A stretch of DNA of 64,000 bases from Climacium dendroides (taxonomy: Eukaryota; Streptophyta; Bryopsida; Hypnales; Climaciaceae), in assembly GCA_950106755.1 (NCBI GenBank), contig OX467088.1:4572001-4636000 (forward strand), given 5' to 3'. Positions 12,488 to 23,685 of this stretch are shown here, piece after piece. The position numbers were made by a program, and so were the translations under genes. The notes under the pieces were generated by a model that did not search any database, was not told the DNA's origin, and saw nothing but the letters and a program-made list of their open reading frames with translations. Each line of letters starts with the position of its first letter. The first letter of the stretch is position 1.

Positions 12488-12657
12488 CACTACAAGAAAA
12501 CAGTGTCCGAATTGACACATCCTAATTGACAAAAATGTCCGAATTGATAGAATTCTGTCAAAAAAATGTCAAAATTGACAAAATTCTGTCAAAATAATGT
12601 CAAAATTGACAAAAAAATTGACAAAAATGTCCAAATTGACATTTCTCCCTTGTAGTG
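12488..12657. mobile_element. CACTA-type MITE, short variant (copy 9)
   Basis: 170 bp, ends CACTACAAGAAAACA and CTCCCTTGTAGTG, duplication TTG/TTG. The interior is iterated AATTGACAAAA. It lies inside the coding-like block encoding the Lys/Glu coiled coil. Confidence 0.85.
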
Positions 12658-13149
12658 TTGACTCACTCATATCATTGAACTTGGGAACCTCCACATCTAT
12701 AATACTAAGTCCATCGAAAGATTTTCGATAAACACTCTTAGACAGATGAGTGAATGTTACTAGACAATCAAGATACCACCCTCCCCCTACAAGATGAGCT
12801 GTTGTAAACGTCCAAAGTTGGCTCGTCATATACATGCATTGCACCAAACTACAATCCACCCATGTCAACAAAAATGGAGGAAGATCCCCTCGAGCTATAG
12901 CATTCTTAGCAAGAAACTCAAGCTTGTAGGAACTATCCCCACCCACAAAAATAGACATAAGTTGCAAGTTCATAACTATAGTAAAAAAACATTAATATAA
13001 TGATCACATTGCTACAAGTAATGACAATGTATTAAAATCATTTCTAGCCTTCAGAGAAGACTCTTACAAATGCAATACATTAGTGCATAAAGTGAAATAA
13101 TATTTCCATTCCAAAAAAATACCTAATTTGCCCTCAATTTTTGACAAAT

Positions 13150-13240
13150 CCAAAAGTGGGGGGTACCGTGGGGACTTTCCTAAACCTTAGTTGGACCCAA
13201 CTAAGGTTTGAGGGGGTCCCCACGATACTCTCACTTTTGG
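13150..13240. repeat. 91-bp hairpin (small foldback element)
   Basis: The arms CCAAAAGTGGGGGGTACC and GATACTCTCACTTTTGG extend inward through TAAACCTTAGTTGG and CCAACTAAGGTTTG to a centre near 13195. It is G/C-rich in an AT-rich intron. The family is not recognised. Confidence 0.75.
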
Positions 13241-13417
13241 CATTGCAAAAAATTGCATTACATTTTAATTGTTCATCACTTGAAAAAACCATGATGTACA
13301 TATTCTATGAATGAGGTGTCTCAATGAATGAAGCAAGTAAAATTCATAAGTTTGAATACTAACCATAAAAGAACTCTTTTGATGACCTGATCTGATCCAT
13401 CAAAATTCATGAAGGAG

Positions 13418-13632
13418 CACTACAAGAAAACCTGTCCAAAATGACAGAAACTCGTCCTAATTGACAAAAATCAGCCCCTCCTAATCTACAGAAAATTGAC
13501 GGATTTTTGTCAATTTGGACAGTTTTCTGTCAATTCGGACAGTTTTTTGTCCTATTTGACAAAAACCTGTCAAATTTCTGTAGATTAGGAGGGGCTGATT
13601 TTTGTCAATTAGGACGAGTTTCTCTTGTAGTG
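13418..13632. mobile_element. CACTA-type MITE, family A (copy 10), in an exon
   Basis: 215 bp, duplication GAG/GAG. Removing the insert and one GAG joins the minus-strand reading …KKTNS to FMNFDGSDQVIKRVL without a frame change. Confidence 0.9.
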
Positions 13633-13784
13633 GAGTTAGTTTTCTTGAAGATATTGCCTCCCTTCAATGCAAGTCCAAATGCATGATTCCAAAGTTTAAT
13701 CCTCCAACCTTCAATATACTCTAGAAGATTTCTTGGCTGAAGTGGGACATTCATGTTGATATTCAAATTGTCTTTTGACACCAC

Positions 13785-13999
13785 CACTACAAGAGAAACG
13801 TGTCCTAATTGACAAAAATCAGCCCATCCTAATCTACAGAAAATTGACAGATTTTTGTCAATTAGGACAAAAAACTGTCCGAATTGACAGAAAATTGTCC
13901 AAATTGACAAAAATCTGTCAATTTTTTGTAGATTAGGACGGGCTGATTTTTGTCAATTAGGATGAGTTTCTGTCATTTTGGACAGGTTTTCTTGTAGTG
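13785..13999. mobile_element. CACTA-type MITE, family A (copy 11), in an exon
   Basis: 215 bp, duplication CAC/CAC. Removing the insert and one copy joins IEDSAIEHFENV to VSKDNLNINMN on the minus strand in frame. Confidence 0.9.
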
Positions 14000-14390
14000 C
14001 ACATTCTCAAAATGCTCAATAGCAGAATCCTCAATCTGTATCAAAACCCCATATATTCTATTAATGGATGTATAAAGATAAGTGAAGAAATTTTTAGTAA
14101 TTTACAATGCACAAAATTGAAAACAATAGTTTTTCTTACTCATGATATTTAAACACAATTTACAAAACTACTTACCCCTGCCTACCAAACACTTTTATTG
14201 AGAAAGGGTCCTAATTTGTCTTTGGAAACCAACTTTGGAGGGAACCACCTAGCTTCCTTCAAGTTGTTTGAAGAATTTCACCCCTTCAAGAACTTGATCT
14301 TGTGAGTTGAGGATGTGTTGCATGTCGCAACCATCTAGGTAGAACAACACACGAGAAGGACCCCACCTATCCTCCAACCACATGTACCAA

Positions 14391-14605
14391 CACTACAAGA
14401 GAAACGCGTCCTAATTGACAAAAATCAGCCCGTCCTAATCTATAGAAAATTGACAGATTTTTGTCAATTAGGACAAAAAACTGTCCAAATTGACAGAAAA
14501 TTGTCCAAATTGACAAAAATCTGTCAATTTTCTGTAGATTAGGATAGGCTGATTTTTGTCAATTAGGACGAGTTTCTGTCATTTTGGATAGGTTTTCTTG
14601 TAGTG
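14391..14605. mobile_element. CACTA-type MITE, family A (copy 12)
   Basis: 215 bp, standard ends, duplication CAA/CAA. Confidence 0.9.
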
Positions 14606-14782
14606 CAAATACGCGTACGAGGTGTGCCTCCAATGGTATGAGACCCAAAATATGAAGGATTTGGAGAATAAGTACCTAAGACATAAAGAGATAGGCATCG
14701 AGGCATTGAAGCTAGATTTGGAGTAGCTAATTAGAAAGAAATTCAACAAATCTTTAGATTACGGAGACGTGGTGGATACATA

Positions 14783-15214
14783 CACTACAAGAAAAGCAGT
14801 CCGAAATGACAAAAACTGGTCCGAAATGACAAAAATCACACTACAAGAAAACATGTCCGAAATGACAGAAATTGGTCCTAAATGACAGAAATCAGCCCCT
14901 CCTAATTGACTGAAAATTGACAATTTTTTGTCAATTTGGACAATTTTTTGTCAATTCGAACAGTTTTTTGTCCTAATTGACAGAAACTTGTCAAATTTCT
15001 GTCATTTAGGAGGGGCTGATTTTTGTCATTTAGGACACGTTTCTCTTGTAGTGTCAGCTAGTCCTAATCTACAGAAAATTGACAGTTTTTTGTCAATTTA
15101 GGCAATTTTCCGTAGATTCGGACAGTTTTTGTCATTTCAGACTGAAATTCGTCAAATTTTTGTAGATTAGGACTAGTTGATTTCTGTCATCTCGGACGTG
15201 TTTCTCTTGTAGTG
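14783..15214. mobile_element. CACTA-type MITE, family A (copy 13), split by copy 14
   Basis: Outer element of the CTAG subfamily. Its two parts (14783-14838 and 15054-15214) rejoin at AAAAATCAGCTAGTCC once the inner element is removed. Its own flanks (ATA and TTT) do not match, so its target duplication has decayed or been lost. Confidence 0.88.
14839..15053. mobile_element. CACTA-type MITE, family A (copy 14), nested
   Basis: 215-bp element of the GGAGGGG subfamily inside copy 13, with duplication TCA/TCA. The nesting shows this subfamily moved after the CTAG subfamily had inserted here. Confidence 0.92.
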
Positions 15215-15507
15215 TTTGCACCCCTTTCTTGCATTTTGTATTTGGTTAGTCGCGGCTATATTGTTGAGAATTTTTTGATATTGTGCCAAAAACTTCTTGT
15301 TGTTTGCATTCTTGAACTTTGCTCTTTGATTTCTAATTGATCTTGCATTTTTGAATTTGAATCAAAGGACGTAGGGGGCCCTTTGCTCTAACTTACTTAT
15401 TATTGATGTGTCTTGAGTTTTTGAGCTAACCATTTGGTGCCTTGTTTGAGTTTTTCAAGTCCGTTGTATTAACCCTTTTGTTGAGCCTTGTTGTGTGGGA
15501 TTTCATG

Positions 15508-15722
15508 CATTACAAGAGAAACGCGTCCTAATTGACAAAAATCAGCCCCTCCTAATCTATAGAAAATTGACAGGTTTTTGTCAATTAGGACAAAAAACTG
15601 TCCGAATTGACAGAAAATTGTCCAAATTGACAAAAATCAGTCAATTTTCTGTAGATTAGGAGGGGCTGATTTTTGTCAATTAGGACGCGTTTCTGTCATT
15701 TTGGACAGGTTTTCTTGTAGTG
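15508..15722. mobile_element. CACTA-type MITE, family A (copy 15)
   Basis: Left end CATTACAAGAGAAAC (one change), right end TTTTCTTGTAGTG, duplication ATG/ATG. Confidence 0.9.
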
Positions 15723-15921
15723 ATGACTTATTGTTGAAAAAAATCCTCCTCAAAGCTCAAGGAAGGAGCCTTTGTGAGTCTAAGATTTGTCTTAAAAATA
15801 CTAACCATTTTCCATTGAGCTTTTTCACTACAAGGGGAATTGTGTCCAAATTGACAGAAAAATGACAGAATTTCATCAATTACTCTATCAATTAGGAGGG
15901 GCTGATTCCACTCAATTTGGA

Positions 15922-16135
15922 CACTCCATTGACAAGATTCTGTCAATCACAGGACAGAATTTGGTTGCAAAATCAATACTTTGTCACTCCATTGACAAGG
16001 TTCTGTCAATCACAGGACAGAATTTGGTTGCAAAATCAATACTTTGTCACTCCATTGACAAGGTTCTGTCAATCACAGGACAGAATTTGGTTGCAAAATC
16101 AATATTTTGTCACTCCATTGACAAAATTTTATCAG
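15922..16135. repeat. 63-bp tandem repeat
   Basis: Units start at 15922, 15985, 16048 and 16111 (the last partial), each beginning CACTCCATTGACAAG and containing CAGGACAGAATTTGG. The 63-bp period keeps a frame open, so the apparent small proteins here are artefacts. Confidence 0.9.
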
Positions 16136-16309
16136 ATGACTGAAATACTTTTAGATCAAATCATTTTAGATGAATAAAAAAATTAATTTTTTTTATCATC
16201 TCAAGAATATTTACCAAAACAAAATAAAATCCCAAAGATAATTTATTTACTAAATTACTTCACTCCATGAATCATTTGTATTCAATGTTGAGAATGGGGA
16301 AGAGAAGCT

Positions 16310-17285
16310 CCTTATATACATACACATATGGAGGTAGGAGGTCAACCAATACATATGGGATATATGAATTGTTGAACTTGTAGTGAAGTTAGAAACCCGA
16401 AATTTTGTATTAAAAGTACAATTTCAAACCTCATTTAAGCATAGTAGAGTGTTTTTTTTAAGAAACTTTAAACTAAGACTAGTTAGAATATACATTGAAG
16501 TTTCAATTACAAAACTCCTTTTGACATTTCAAGTTTTCAATAAAAAAGTTATGGACCGATTTCAAAGAGCATTTTGAAAAAAATATAATAAGAACAATTT
16601 CAAACACCTCTTTGAAATTCCATAACTTTTGATTTAAAGCTCAAAATGTCAAAATTATTTTTGTATGAAAAACTTTAGTTCATTTTCTAACTAATATTAG
16701 TTAAATGTTTTATGAAAAAACACATTATACTATGCCTAAATGAGGTCTGAACTACTATATTTAACACAAAATTTCGGGTTTCTGACTGAAAACACTAAGT
16801 TAGAAACCCGAAATTCTGTGTTAAATATAGGAGTTCAGACCTCATTTAAGCATAGTATAATGTGTTTTTTCATAAAACATTTAACTAATATTAGTTAGAA
16901 AATGAACTAAAGTTTTTCATACAAAAATAATTTTGACATTTTGAGCTTTAAATCAAAAGTTATGGAATTTCAAAGAGGTGTTTGAAATTGTTCTTATTAT
17001 ATTTTTTCAAAATGCTCTTTGAAATCGGTCCATAACTTTTTATTAAAAACTTGAAATGTCAAAAGGAGTTTTGTAATTGAAACTTCAATGTGTATTCTAA
17101 CTAGTCTTAGTTTAAAGTTTCTTAAAAAAAGACACTCTACTATGCTTAAATGAGGTCTGAAATTGTACTTTTAATACAAAATTTCGGGTTTCTAACTTCA
17201 CTACGAGCCCTCACAAATTCAACAATTCATATATCCCACATTGTTTGGTCGATTTCCTACCACTCCACATATATATAGGGAGCTC
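16310..17285. repeat. Long double palindrome, family D (copy 1)
   Basis: Two arms of about 490 bp meet near 16793 (GGGTTTCTGACTG and GTTAGAAACCC). Each arm is itself palindromic, with CCTCATTTAAGCATAGTA at 16429 facing CTATGCCTAAATGAGG at 16730, and 16840 facing 17140. Transcription through it would give a long hairpin. A simpler relative is at 49035-49725. Confidence 0.85.
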
Positions 17286-18080
17286 AGATGAATTGACATG
17301 TGAATTGAAGGTGTTGGTTGTGAGTTGTTAAAGTTTGCAAAGAAATACATTTTCTCTTAGTGTCAATAAAATATATTTTCATCATTTTGAATATAAAGTA
17401 AATTATATGTAAAATGTTGCTGTGTTTGTAGAAGACTTTCACCTTGTTTGTCAAAACTGATTGAAAAATTGACAAGATATTGATAAAAAATCGACAAGAA
17501 GTTCTAGTTGTCATTTGGGACATTAGGCTGTCATTTTGGACACTTCTCTGTCAAAAATTCTGTAGATTAGGGCCCATTTCCCTTGTAGTGTTTTGTGTGG
17601 GATTTCATGACTCTTGTTGGAGAAAATCCCTCTGAAGCCTTAACATGGAAAATAAGTGGTCCAAAGACTCATGTTTGGTAGAGAGAACTTGAGTGGGATT
17701 CAAGTCTTTCAAAGTCTTATATGTTAAACAAACTCTTCCAAGTTTGTTAAAGAATTTGAGGTTGAACCCTCTAATAAGGCGAAGCTATCACTAAAATTCT
17801 AGTTTATTTCATACTAACTAAAATCCTTTTGATTTGTTTTTTAGTTGGGGCCCAAATTCCCCAGACAGCAAAACTTTGCCCTCACTAACAACTTTTCTGG
17901 GGGGGTTTGCATTGAAAGGGTCCCTTTAAAGAGACTCTAGGTGTGGTTTGGGAATACCAATTATTTGGGATTACCCAAAAAATTGGCAACGACTACCAGT
18001 TTGAAGGAAAAAACCAATAACCAGTTTAAAGCAACGAACCAGAACCAACAGGGAGCAGTAGAGTATTGGGATGCTACTAG

Positions 18081-18294
18081 CACTACAAGAAAAGTAGTCC
18101 AAAATGACAAAAACTGGTCTGAAATGACAGAAATCAGCTAGTCCTAATCTACAGAAAATTGACAGTTTTTTGTCAATTTAGGCAATTTTCTATAGATTCG
18201 GACAATTTTTGTCATTTCGGACTGAAATTCGTTAACTTTCTATAGATTAGGACTAGCTGATTTTTGTCATTTCGGACGTGTTTCTTTTGTAGTG
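18081..18294. mobile_element. CACTA-type MITE, family A (copy 17)
   Basis: 214 bp, ends CACTACAAGAAAAGT and TTTCTTTTGTAGTG, duplication TAG/TAG, CTAG subfamily. Confidence 0.9.
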
Positions 18295-21200
18295 TAGAAC
18301 CGCTACCGGACCACCAACCCACCAAGCACCGGCTTGGCAAACCAGCTGGCCAGTAGTAGAAAGCCGGTAGGCAACACAGTAGGCCTTAATTACTATGATC
18401 TGGCTCACTCCTCCCCATCTTTTTGGCTCAATTCAGGTTCACAGAGCAAAACTTGATCTCACATTTGCAAAACTCATATGAAACAATAAGCCTAACTCAA
18501 ATTCAAGAGTAGTCTTATAAATTGTCATCTAGCTTTGAAAACAAGGATACAACATCCATTAGAATACGTTGATTTTCTTAACTATATTTAAGTAGATTAG
18601 AGCCACCCATAGGGAATAGTTGACTTTTATAACCATCGTTGAATTTGATTAGAAAACAAGGAAAAAAACCAACATTATAGAATCATTTGACTTTGGAGGT
18701 TAGAAAATTTAGTTATTAGTAGAAAATGTTAAACAAGCTTGTTGGAGTTTGTTTGACTTTTAAAACTGATAAACAAATACTTAAAAAATTTAGATTTTTA
18801 AAGATTTGACTTTGAAAAAATAGAGGCTTTAAAAAAAATAGAAAAAATAGAAAGAAAATTAGAAAAAAATTGGAACAAGGAAAGAAGGAATTAGAACTCC
18901 TTTGATAAAAAAATACCACAAAAAATACAAATTAAAGACAAAATACAAGAAATACAAAGGCAATGACCAAGGCATACGATCAAGTCATGGTGGTGGAAGT
19001 TCTCAATAAGAGCAATAAGGACATTAAAGTCGAGGTCAGTGCTTAAACTTAAATCCTTAATTTCAATTCAATTTCGCTTAGAATTATAGAATTAGTTTAA
19101 AAATAATCTAGAATTAGAATTATAGAATTAGTTTAAAAATAATCTAGAATTTAGAAGTTAGAGTCAAATTATTAAATTGATTAGGAATTTAGGATTTAAA
19201 GTTAAAATTAAATAAAGACTTTCCTTAACTTTTTGAAAAGATATTAAACTTAAAAATTTGGCTTGCGGTAAAACAAAGTTTATAATCCGTAAATCCATAA
19301 ATAAATTTTATCCCAAAATTTAAAAGTTAGAATAATTTACCAATTTCAGATAGTAAATTAGGGAAGTCAAATTAGAATTACTCTTAGGTCAAAAATTCAC
19401 AAAGTAAAAGTAGAAATTAGAAAAGATTAGTAAAACAATAGGATTTTTCTTAAAATTTTAAAATTTAGAAACAAGTTAGTATTATAAATTTTTTTAAAAT
19501 AATTTTAAAATCAAAACTATTTTATTTTTAAAAATAGACTAAAATTGAAGATGTTAGATTAGAATGAAGTTTTAACTTGAAACAAGATAAATTGGGATGA
19601 TGTGAGTGCCCAATTTGTCACCCGGGATTGACTCTTTTCTTTTTTTCGTTTGTTAGTCTTTTAAGTGTGACTTAATATACAAAAAAGCCATAAAAAGAGT
19701 ATAAAGCCAAAATAGGTGTGTCACATGCCATTATAGTATTTGGTTCTAATAAGCATATTTTTCCTAAAATGTAATACAAACCCAGCATATAAATAGGGTA
19801 GAAATCCAAAATTTGTACATATTATAGTATTTAAATAGTATATTATAGTATTTAAGTAGTATTGCCCAATATAGCCAAACCTGCCTCGCATGTGACAAAG
19901 ACATGGCTAAATTGGTCCAAGGGAACCTACGTGAAAATCCTAAGCTAGTCCTAGAGAGAGGTTTTAATTTTCCCATCAAAACAACAAAATAGTAGAAACC
20001 CCAATTGTTAGCTTACAAGTGAAAAAACTCAAGATGGACCATAGAAGGGTATCTACAACATAAGTACGGTGATTTTAGGAGGAAATCATGCCAAGAGTCC
20101 AACAACGAAATTGGTTTGTCAAGATTCCTCTTTGTGGAAAAGATTTCCTATTTACCGGAAGTTAAAGGAGGTAGCGGGATTTGGCTCTCCTTTGTTAAAT
20201 GTGCAAAGTAAGAATATGAGCTTGCATATCTTTTGTAGAGATTCATGGGAGTCAATGAAAAGTTCCAGAATTTTTTGATAGTCAAAAGACATTCTTCTAG
20301 ATGGTCAACCGCCAAATTACATGTTGAAAATTTCATGGAAATTTCCCAAAGTGTGGTAGAATTACACTAAAAATTAGACTAGCTTTTTTATGATAATAAC
20401 ACGCTCTACCAAGTTTCAAAACATTTTGATAGCCAGAAGATCCGAAATTGGCAAGATCCTCCCAAAACCAACAAATTTATTTTATAAGCATGGAGTTGAC
20501 CGGCAAATCATGAGCGTATGAAGTTGGAATGAGGCCAAGATAGGTCTTTTCTTACTCCCTCATACTTACTTGAGACCCTAGGCTAGTTACTTTCTTCAGA
20601 GAAGTCAACCTCCAAAAGTTGGATTTTTACCTCTTTTTGAATTCTAGTTGGCGCTAGCTTTTAGTGGTTTTTTAGTGGATGAAAAAGGGGTGGGGATTTA
20701 CATACACTAAAAATGGCCTTCTAAAGCCAATGACACAATCCGTTTTTGATTTAGAATCTTTCTCCAAAAGTTAGAGTTTTAAACTAGCATAGAAAGTCAA
20801 AACTTGAAGATTAGGATGAAAATCTTAGTTGATAAGATTACGGTTTAGGAATTGAAGGGGGTGAGCAACCTTGAAAAAATATTTGAGGGAGATCATTCTT
20901 CTCTCAAATCACCCCTTAGGTTCATTTTGAACCGCCTTGTACGATTTAGATCCATTTAGTTAGATTTTGGCCATTTTGGGGCCACGTTGCCAAATTCTCG
21001 TGTTTTAGGAGCATTTCAAGATCCTTGTTGCTACTTTTCAAGCTCTTTTGAAGGATTTAGGGGTCCCTTCAAACTTAGCTATCTTCTTGTGGTGTTTTTC
21101 TTGAGTTATTTGAGTTTTTAATTGATGTTTTGTTGAAATTTGGTATTTTGTTGACGTCCTTGGGTGTTTTGCACTAACATTGTACTAATCCTAGACGGTT

Positions 21201-21443
21201 TTCTTCCCTTATAACTGGTGATGCTGCTTAGGGAAGACATCTAGCATTTATTGAGTGTTTTTCAATATTAACACACGTACGCTAATTAGTGGTTTTGTCT
21301 AAAGTTGTACCAACCTTATACTAACTCACGTATGCAACTTTGTTTTGTACTAACATGTTTTTCCATATTTCCCTTTGTCCCATTCGGGACGGTAGAGCTT
21401 TGACTTTGGAAAATGGAGAATTTGTTAGATTGTTGTATGTACG
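18295..21443. other. AT-rich spacer with short internal repeats
   Basis: No supported gene. It holds a 30-bp segment duplicated at 36-bp spacing (19081-19146), and an ATG-to-donor unit at 18963-19034 of 24 codons ending CGAG/GTCAGT that could be an isolated exon or chance. Confidence 0.5.
19081..19146. repeat. Two-copy tandem repeat, 36-bp period
   Basis: GAATTATAGAATTAG plus the following bases occurs at 19081 and again at 19117 without change. Confidence 0.85.
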
Positions 21444-21592
21444 GTGAAGCTTTGGCTTTGTTGATGTTCGAAGTGTTATAGAATTTAGTTGTTTATTCCA
21501 AACGACGGCGAAGCTTTGGCTTTGTTGATTTTCATAGTATTATAGAATTTAGTTGTTTCTCAAAATAGCGGTGAAGCTTTGGCTTTGTTAGT
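21444..21592. repeat. 64-bp tandem repeat
   Basis: Units begin GTGAAGCTTTGGCTTTGTT at 21444, 21508 and 21571 (the last partial). A diverged unit (TAGAGCTTTGACTTTGG) lies just upstream near 21393. Confidence 0.85.
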
Positions 21593-21884
21593 CTAGAAAA
21601 AATCTCACAAAAACAAGTGTCTAGGTAGAGATTCAAGTCCCCCTAATAATTCACCAAGTTTAGTTTCCAAAACATTGTTTTGGAATTCAAAGTTTAGCTC
21701 CCAAAAACATTAGTGAGAGAGTCCCCACCTAGTAAAAATAGCATTAGAATTTTGCTCACACTCTTTCAAAGTCTCCCCTGACAACCACCCCAATTTAGGC
21801 CCCCCAAAGCTTTATGTGATAGTTAGAGTTTAGTGCAAAAAAAACAATTCTTGGAGTTCAAAAAACTCCAAGTACCCAATTGTC

Positions 21885-22010
21885 CAAGGCCCTAATCTAC
21901 CAAACCGGCCCAAGGCTCTGATCCACCGAACTGCCCAAGGCCTTGAACCATCGAACTGCCAAGGCCTTGAACCACTGAACTGGACAAGGCCCTAATTCAT
22001 CAAATTGGCC
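21885..22010. repeat. Roughly 25-bp minisatellite
   Basis: About five imperfect units built on CCAAGGCCCTAATCTACC with CGAACTGC or CAAACCGG linkers. It starts a G/C-rich stretch that continues to about 22250. Confidence 0.75.
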
Positions 22011-23189
22011 TCACTTATACTAGGAGCCGGCCAATCGGGCGTTGCCACATCACCAAGCCTAGTTAGTTATTCGCCGGTCCGACCAATCAGCAGATGACAC
22101 ATGTCCGGGGGGAAAAAAAGAGCCCAGTCACCCCTGGGTCTCGGCTAGTGGTGGCTTGCCATGTGGTAGGACCAACCATGGGGGGACAACTGGTGGCCAA
22201 TACTAGTGGCCAATACTTGTGTGGCTAGTATTGTATAGCTGGCTCAAGATTGACTGTCTGGCCAAACTAATGTGACACATGATGTTGGACCGAATTTGGA
22301 ACTTGGCCAATTTGAAGCACAGTCCAGGAAGTTCTGCAGAAAAAACGGACAATTTCCGAGCCTTCCCAAGGTGACTTGGATTTTCCAAATTTTATCCGGA
22401 AGTGAACTTGAAGGGCATAAATTTTATTGGTATCCATCTTGCCTTTCCTAAAGGATTTAGGCAATTAGCCGCCAATTATTTTTTCCAATTTGCCAATTTC
22501 CCAAATGTAAAAAATGAGTTTAGCAAATGCGAATCCCATTTGTCGGACTCAATCCCATCAAAATACCTGAATCCCTGATCCGGGAGATGGGAGCTAGCCT
22601 CCGATTCTGTGATCGCGTTAAGAATTGCCTCTCCCTAAAAGAACAAGGAGCAATTTGGGGGGTCAGGAAAGCCAAAGGCTGGAAATAGGAGGAAGAGTTG
22701 GACGTTGGCAGAGGATTAAGTTAGAACAACATCAAACTAACCCTGCCGATGCTGTTATGGTGTGCCTTCTAGAGCTTGGAGTAGGAGGATGACGCCATAG
22801 CCAGGGTTAGCAAAGCTTTTGGCGACCAGGCGCGGCGCAATCTTCAACAGCTTTCTAGGTGGTGGAGTTAATTAATTTGTGCACATGGGGTCAATCAGAC
22901 CCCTGCTGTCGTTTTAATTTAACTTCACCTCTAGGATCTGAACATTGCCAAGACTCAACTGTGATAGAATAACGTCGCCTCGCTGCTTCAGAGTCCCCTC
23001 TCACTGCTCGAGTCCCTCCAAAAGCGATCAACCGATCCGCGATAACTAAGACCAATCTCCAATTGTAAGCTCAACTTTAGGTTAGCTTTTTCTTCCTGAT
23101 TTACCTCAAGTTCATGGGATCAATTTTAGGTGGGGGGACATTCCAATTAGGTCAAATTTAGGGTTTTGCATAGAGTAAATAAGATCAGA

Positions 23190-23345
23190 CACTACAACTG
23201 CAACCTTCCTATAAGGTGCACGTTGTGCCAAGCCATTGATCACCTTGTGAAGGACTGCCCAAGCGCCCAAAAGACATCTTCCTCCACCGGATCTGACTCC
23301 ACGAAGAGCAACATGCCGATTGATATAGCGCAAGTCAGCCCAAAC
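23190..23345 (+). pseudogene. CCHC zinc-knuckle fragment, retroelement gag/ORF1-like
   Basis: The plus-strand reading contains CTLCQAIDHLVKDCP. This follows the C-x2-C-x4-H-x4-C spacing of retroviral-type zinc knuckles and is followed by a Ser/Thr-rich tail. The frame stays open to 23558. Such knuckles occur in Gag of LTR elements and ORF1 of plant LINEs; no reverse transcriptase was seen nearby, so the class is unresolved. Confidence 0.5.
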
Positions 23346-23685
23346 ACGATAGTTGAAGATGCAGCCCAGACTGTATTAGGAGGATGCATCTTGTCCCTTC
23401 CCCCGCCTCTCCAAGAGGGGCAGATCCCCACAATCCTTGTAGATTGCGAAGGCTCGTCTAGCAGAGCAGGGGGTTCACCCAAATCGTCCAATCCACCCAT
23501 TTTTTTTGGTTACAGTATTTTTGTGGTGAAAGTGTTCACTTCAAATTTTTTTTCGTAGAAAATCCTTGGCAGGAGTTGAACCTGGCAAAGCCCCTACCAT
23601 CTTAGGGCCAAGGATGTAGCCTTCAGAAAATACAAGGATCCAAAAAGGGTCCAAGTATTTTCCGGAGGCTTGTTAGTACTACAAG

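Larger units (their letters stand above)
9304..14390 (-). pseudogene. Unidentified multi-exon gene, probably transposon-derived, riddled with MITEs
   Basis: Coding-like blocks run on the minus strand: 14390-14190 (LGPFLN, KFFKQLE and VLFYLDGCDMQHILNSQDQV); 14035-13364 (VSKDNLNINMNVPLQPRNLL, then an end at ATG/GTTAGT); 12975 to about 12219 (an aromatic-rich part, then a Lys/Glu coiled coil KREAERLQKLVEKEREKEVD); about 11990-11830 (LGDDDDITLEDSILNVSII); about 11660-11520 (HHPSVDLILFDCQENLSVL); 10150-9945 (LSPKNGCMIVFHSRCIAIKG); 9735-9665 (MVASQDPDAMNVVPQKFVWK); and 9590-9304 (YTERDAEQIALAFVEFSCS, then a stop). MITE copies 8-11 lie in coding blocks and copies 6 and 7 in introns. Removing copies 10 and 11 with one duplication each rejoins the frame. 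In-frame stops occur. I do not recognise the family. The block order supports one gene but does not prove it. Confidence 0.5.
15826..17590. mobile_element. 1.77-kb non-autonomous CACTA-ended element with nested palindromes
   Basis: Ends CACTACAAGGGGAATTG and CATTTCCCTTGTAGTG, duplication TTT/TTT. The left part carries a 63-bp tandem repeat (15922-16135). The body is a long inverted repeat centred near 16793. The right part returns to TGACA-type motifs near 17460-17580. No transposase is present. It is either one composite element or a MITE that took up a separate hairpin element. Confidence 0.8.

Noticed and set aside
12278..12529. Three hydrophobic plus-strand frames rich in Leu, Phe and Ser
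   Set aside because: They are the complement of the Lys/Glu coiled-coil coding block on the minus strand.
15862..16177. Repeated small proteins (HSIDKILSITGQNL pattern)
   Set aside because: Produced by the 63-bp tandem repeat, which keeps frames open.
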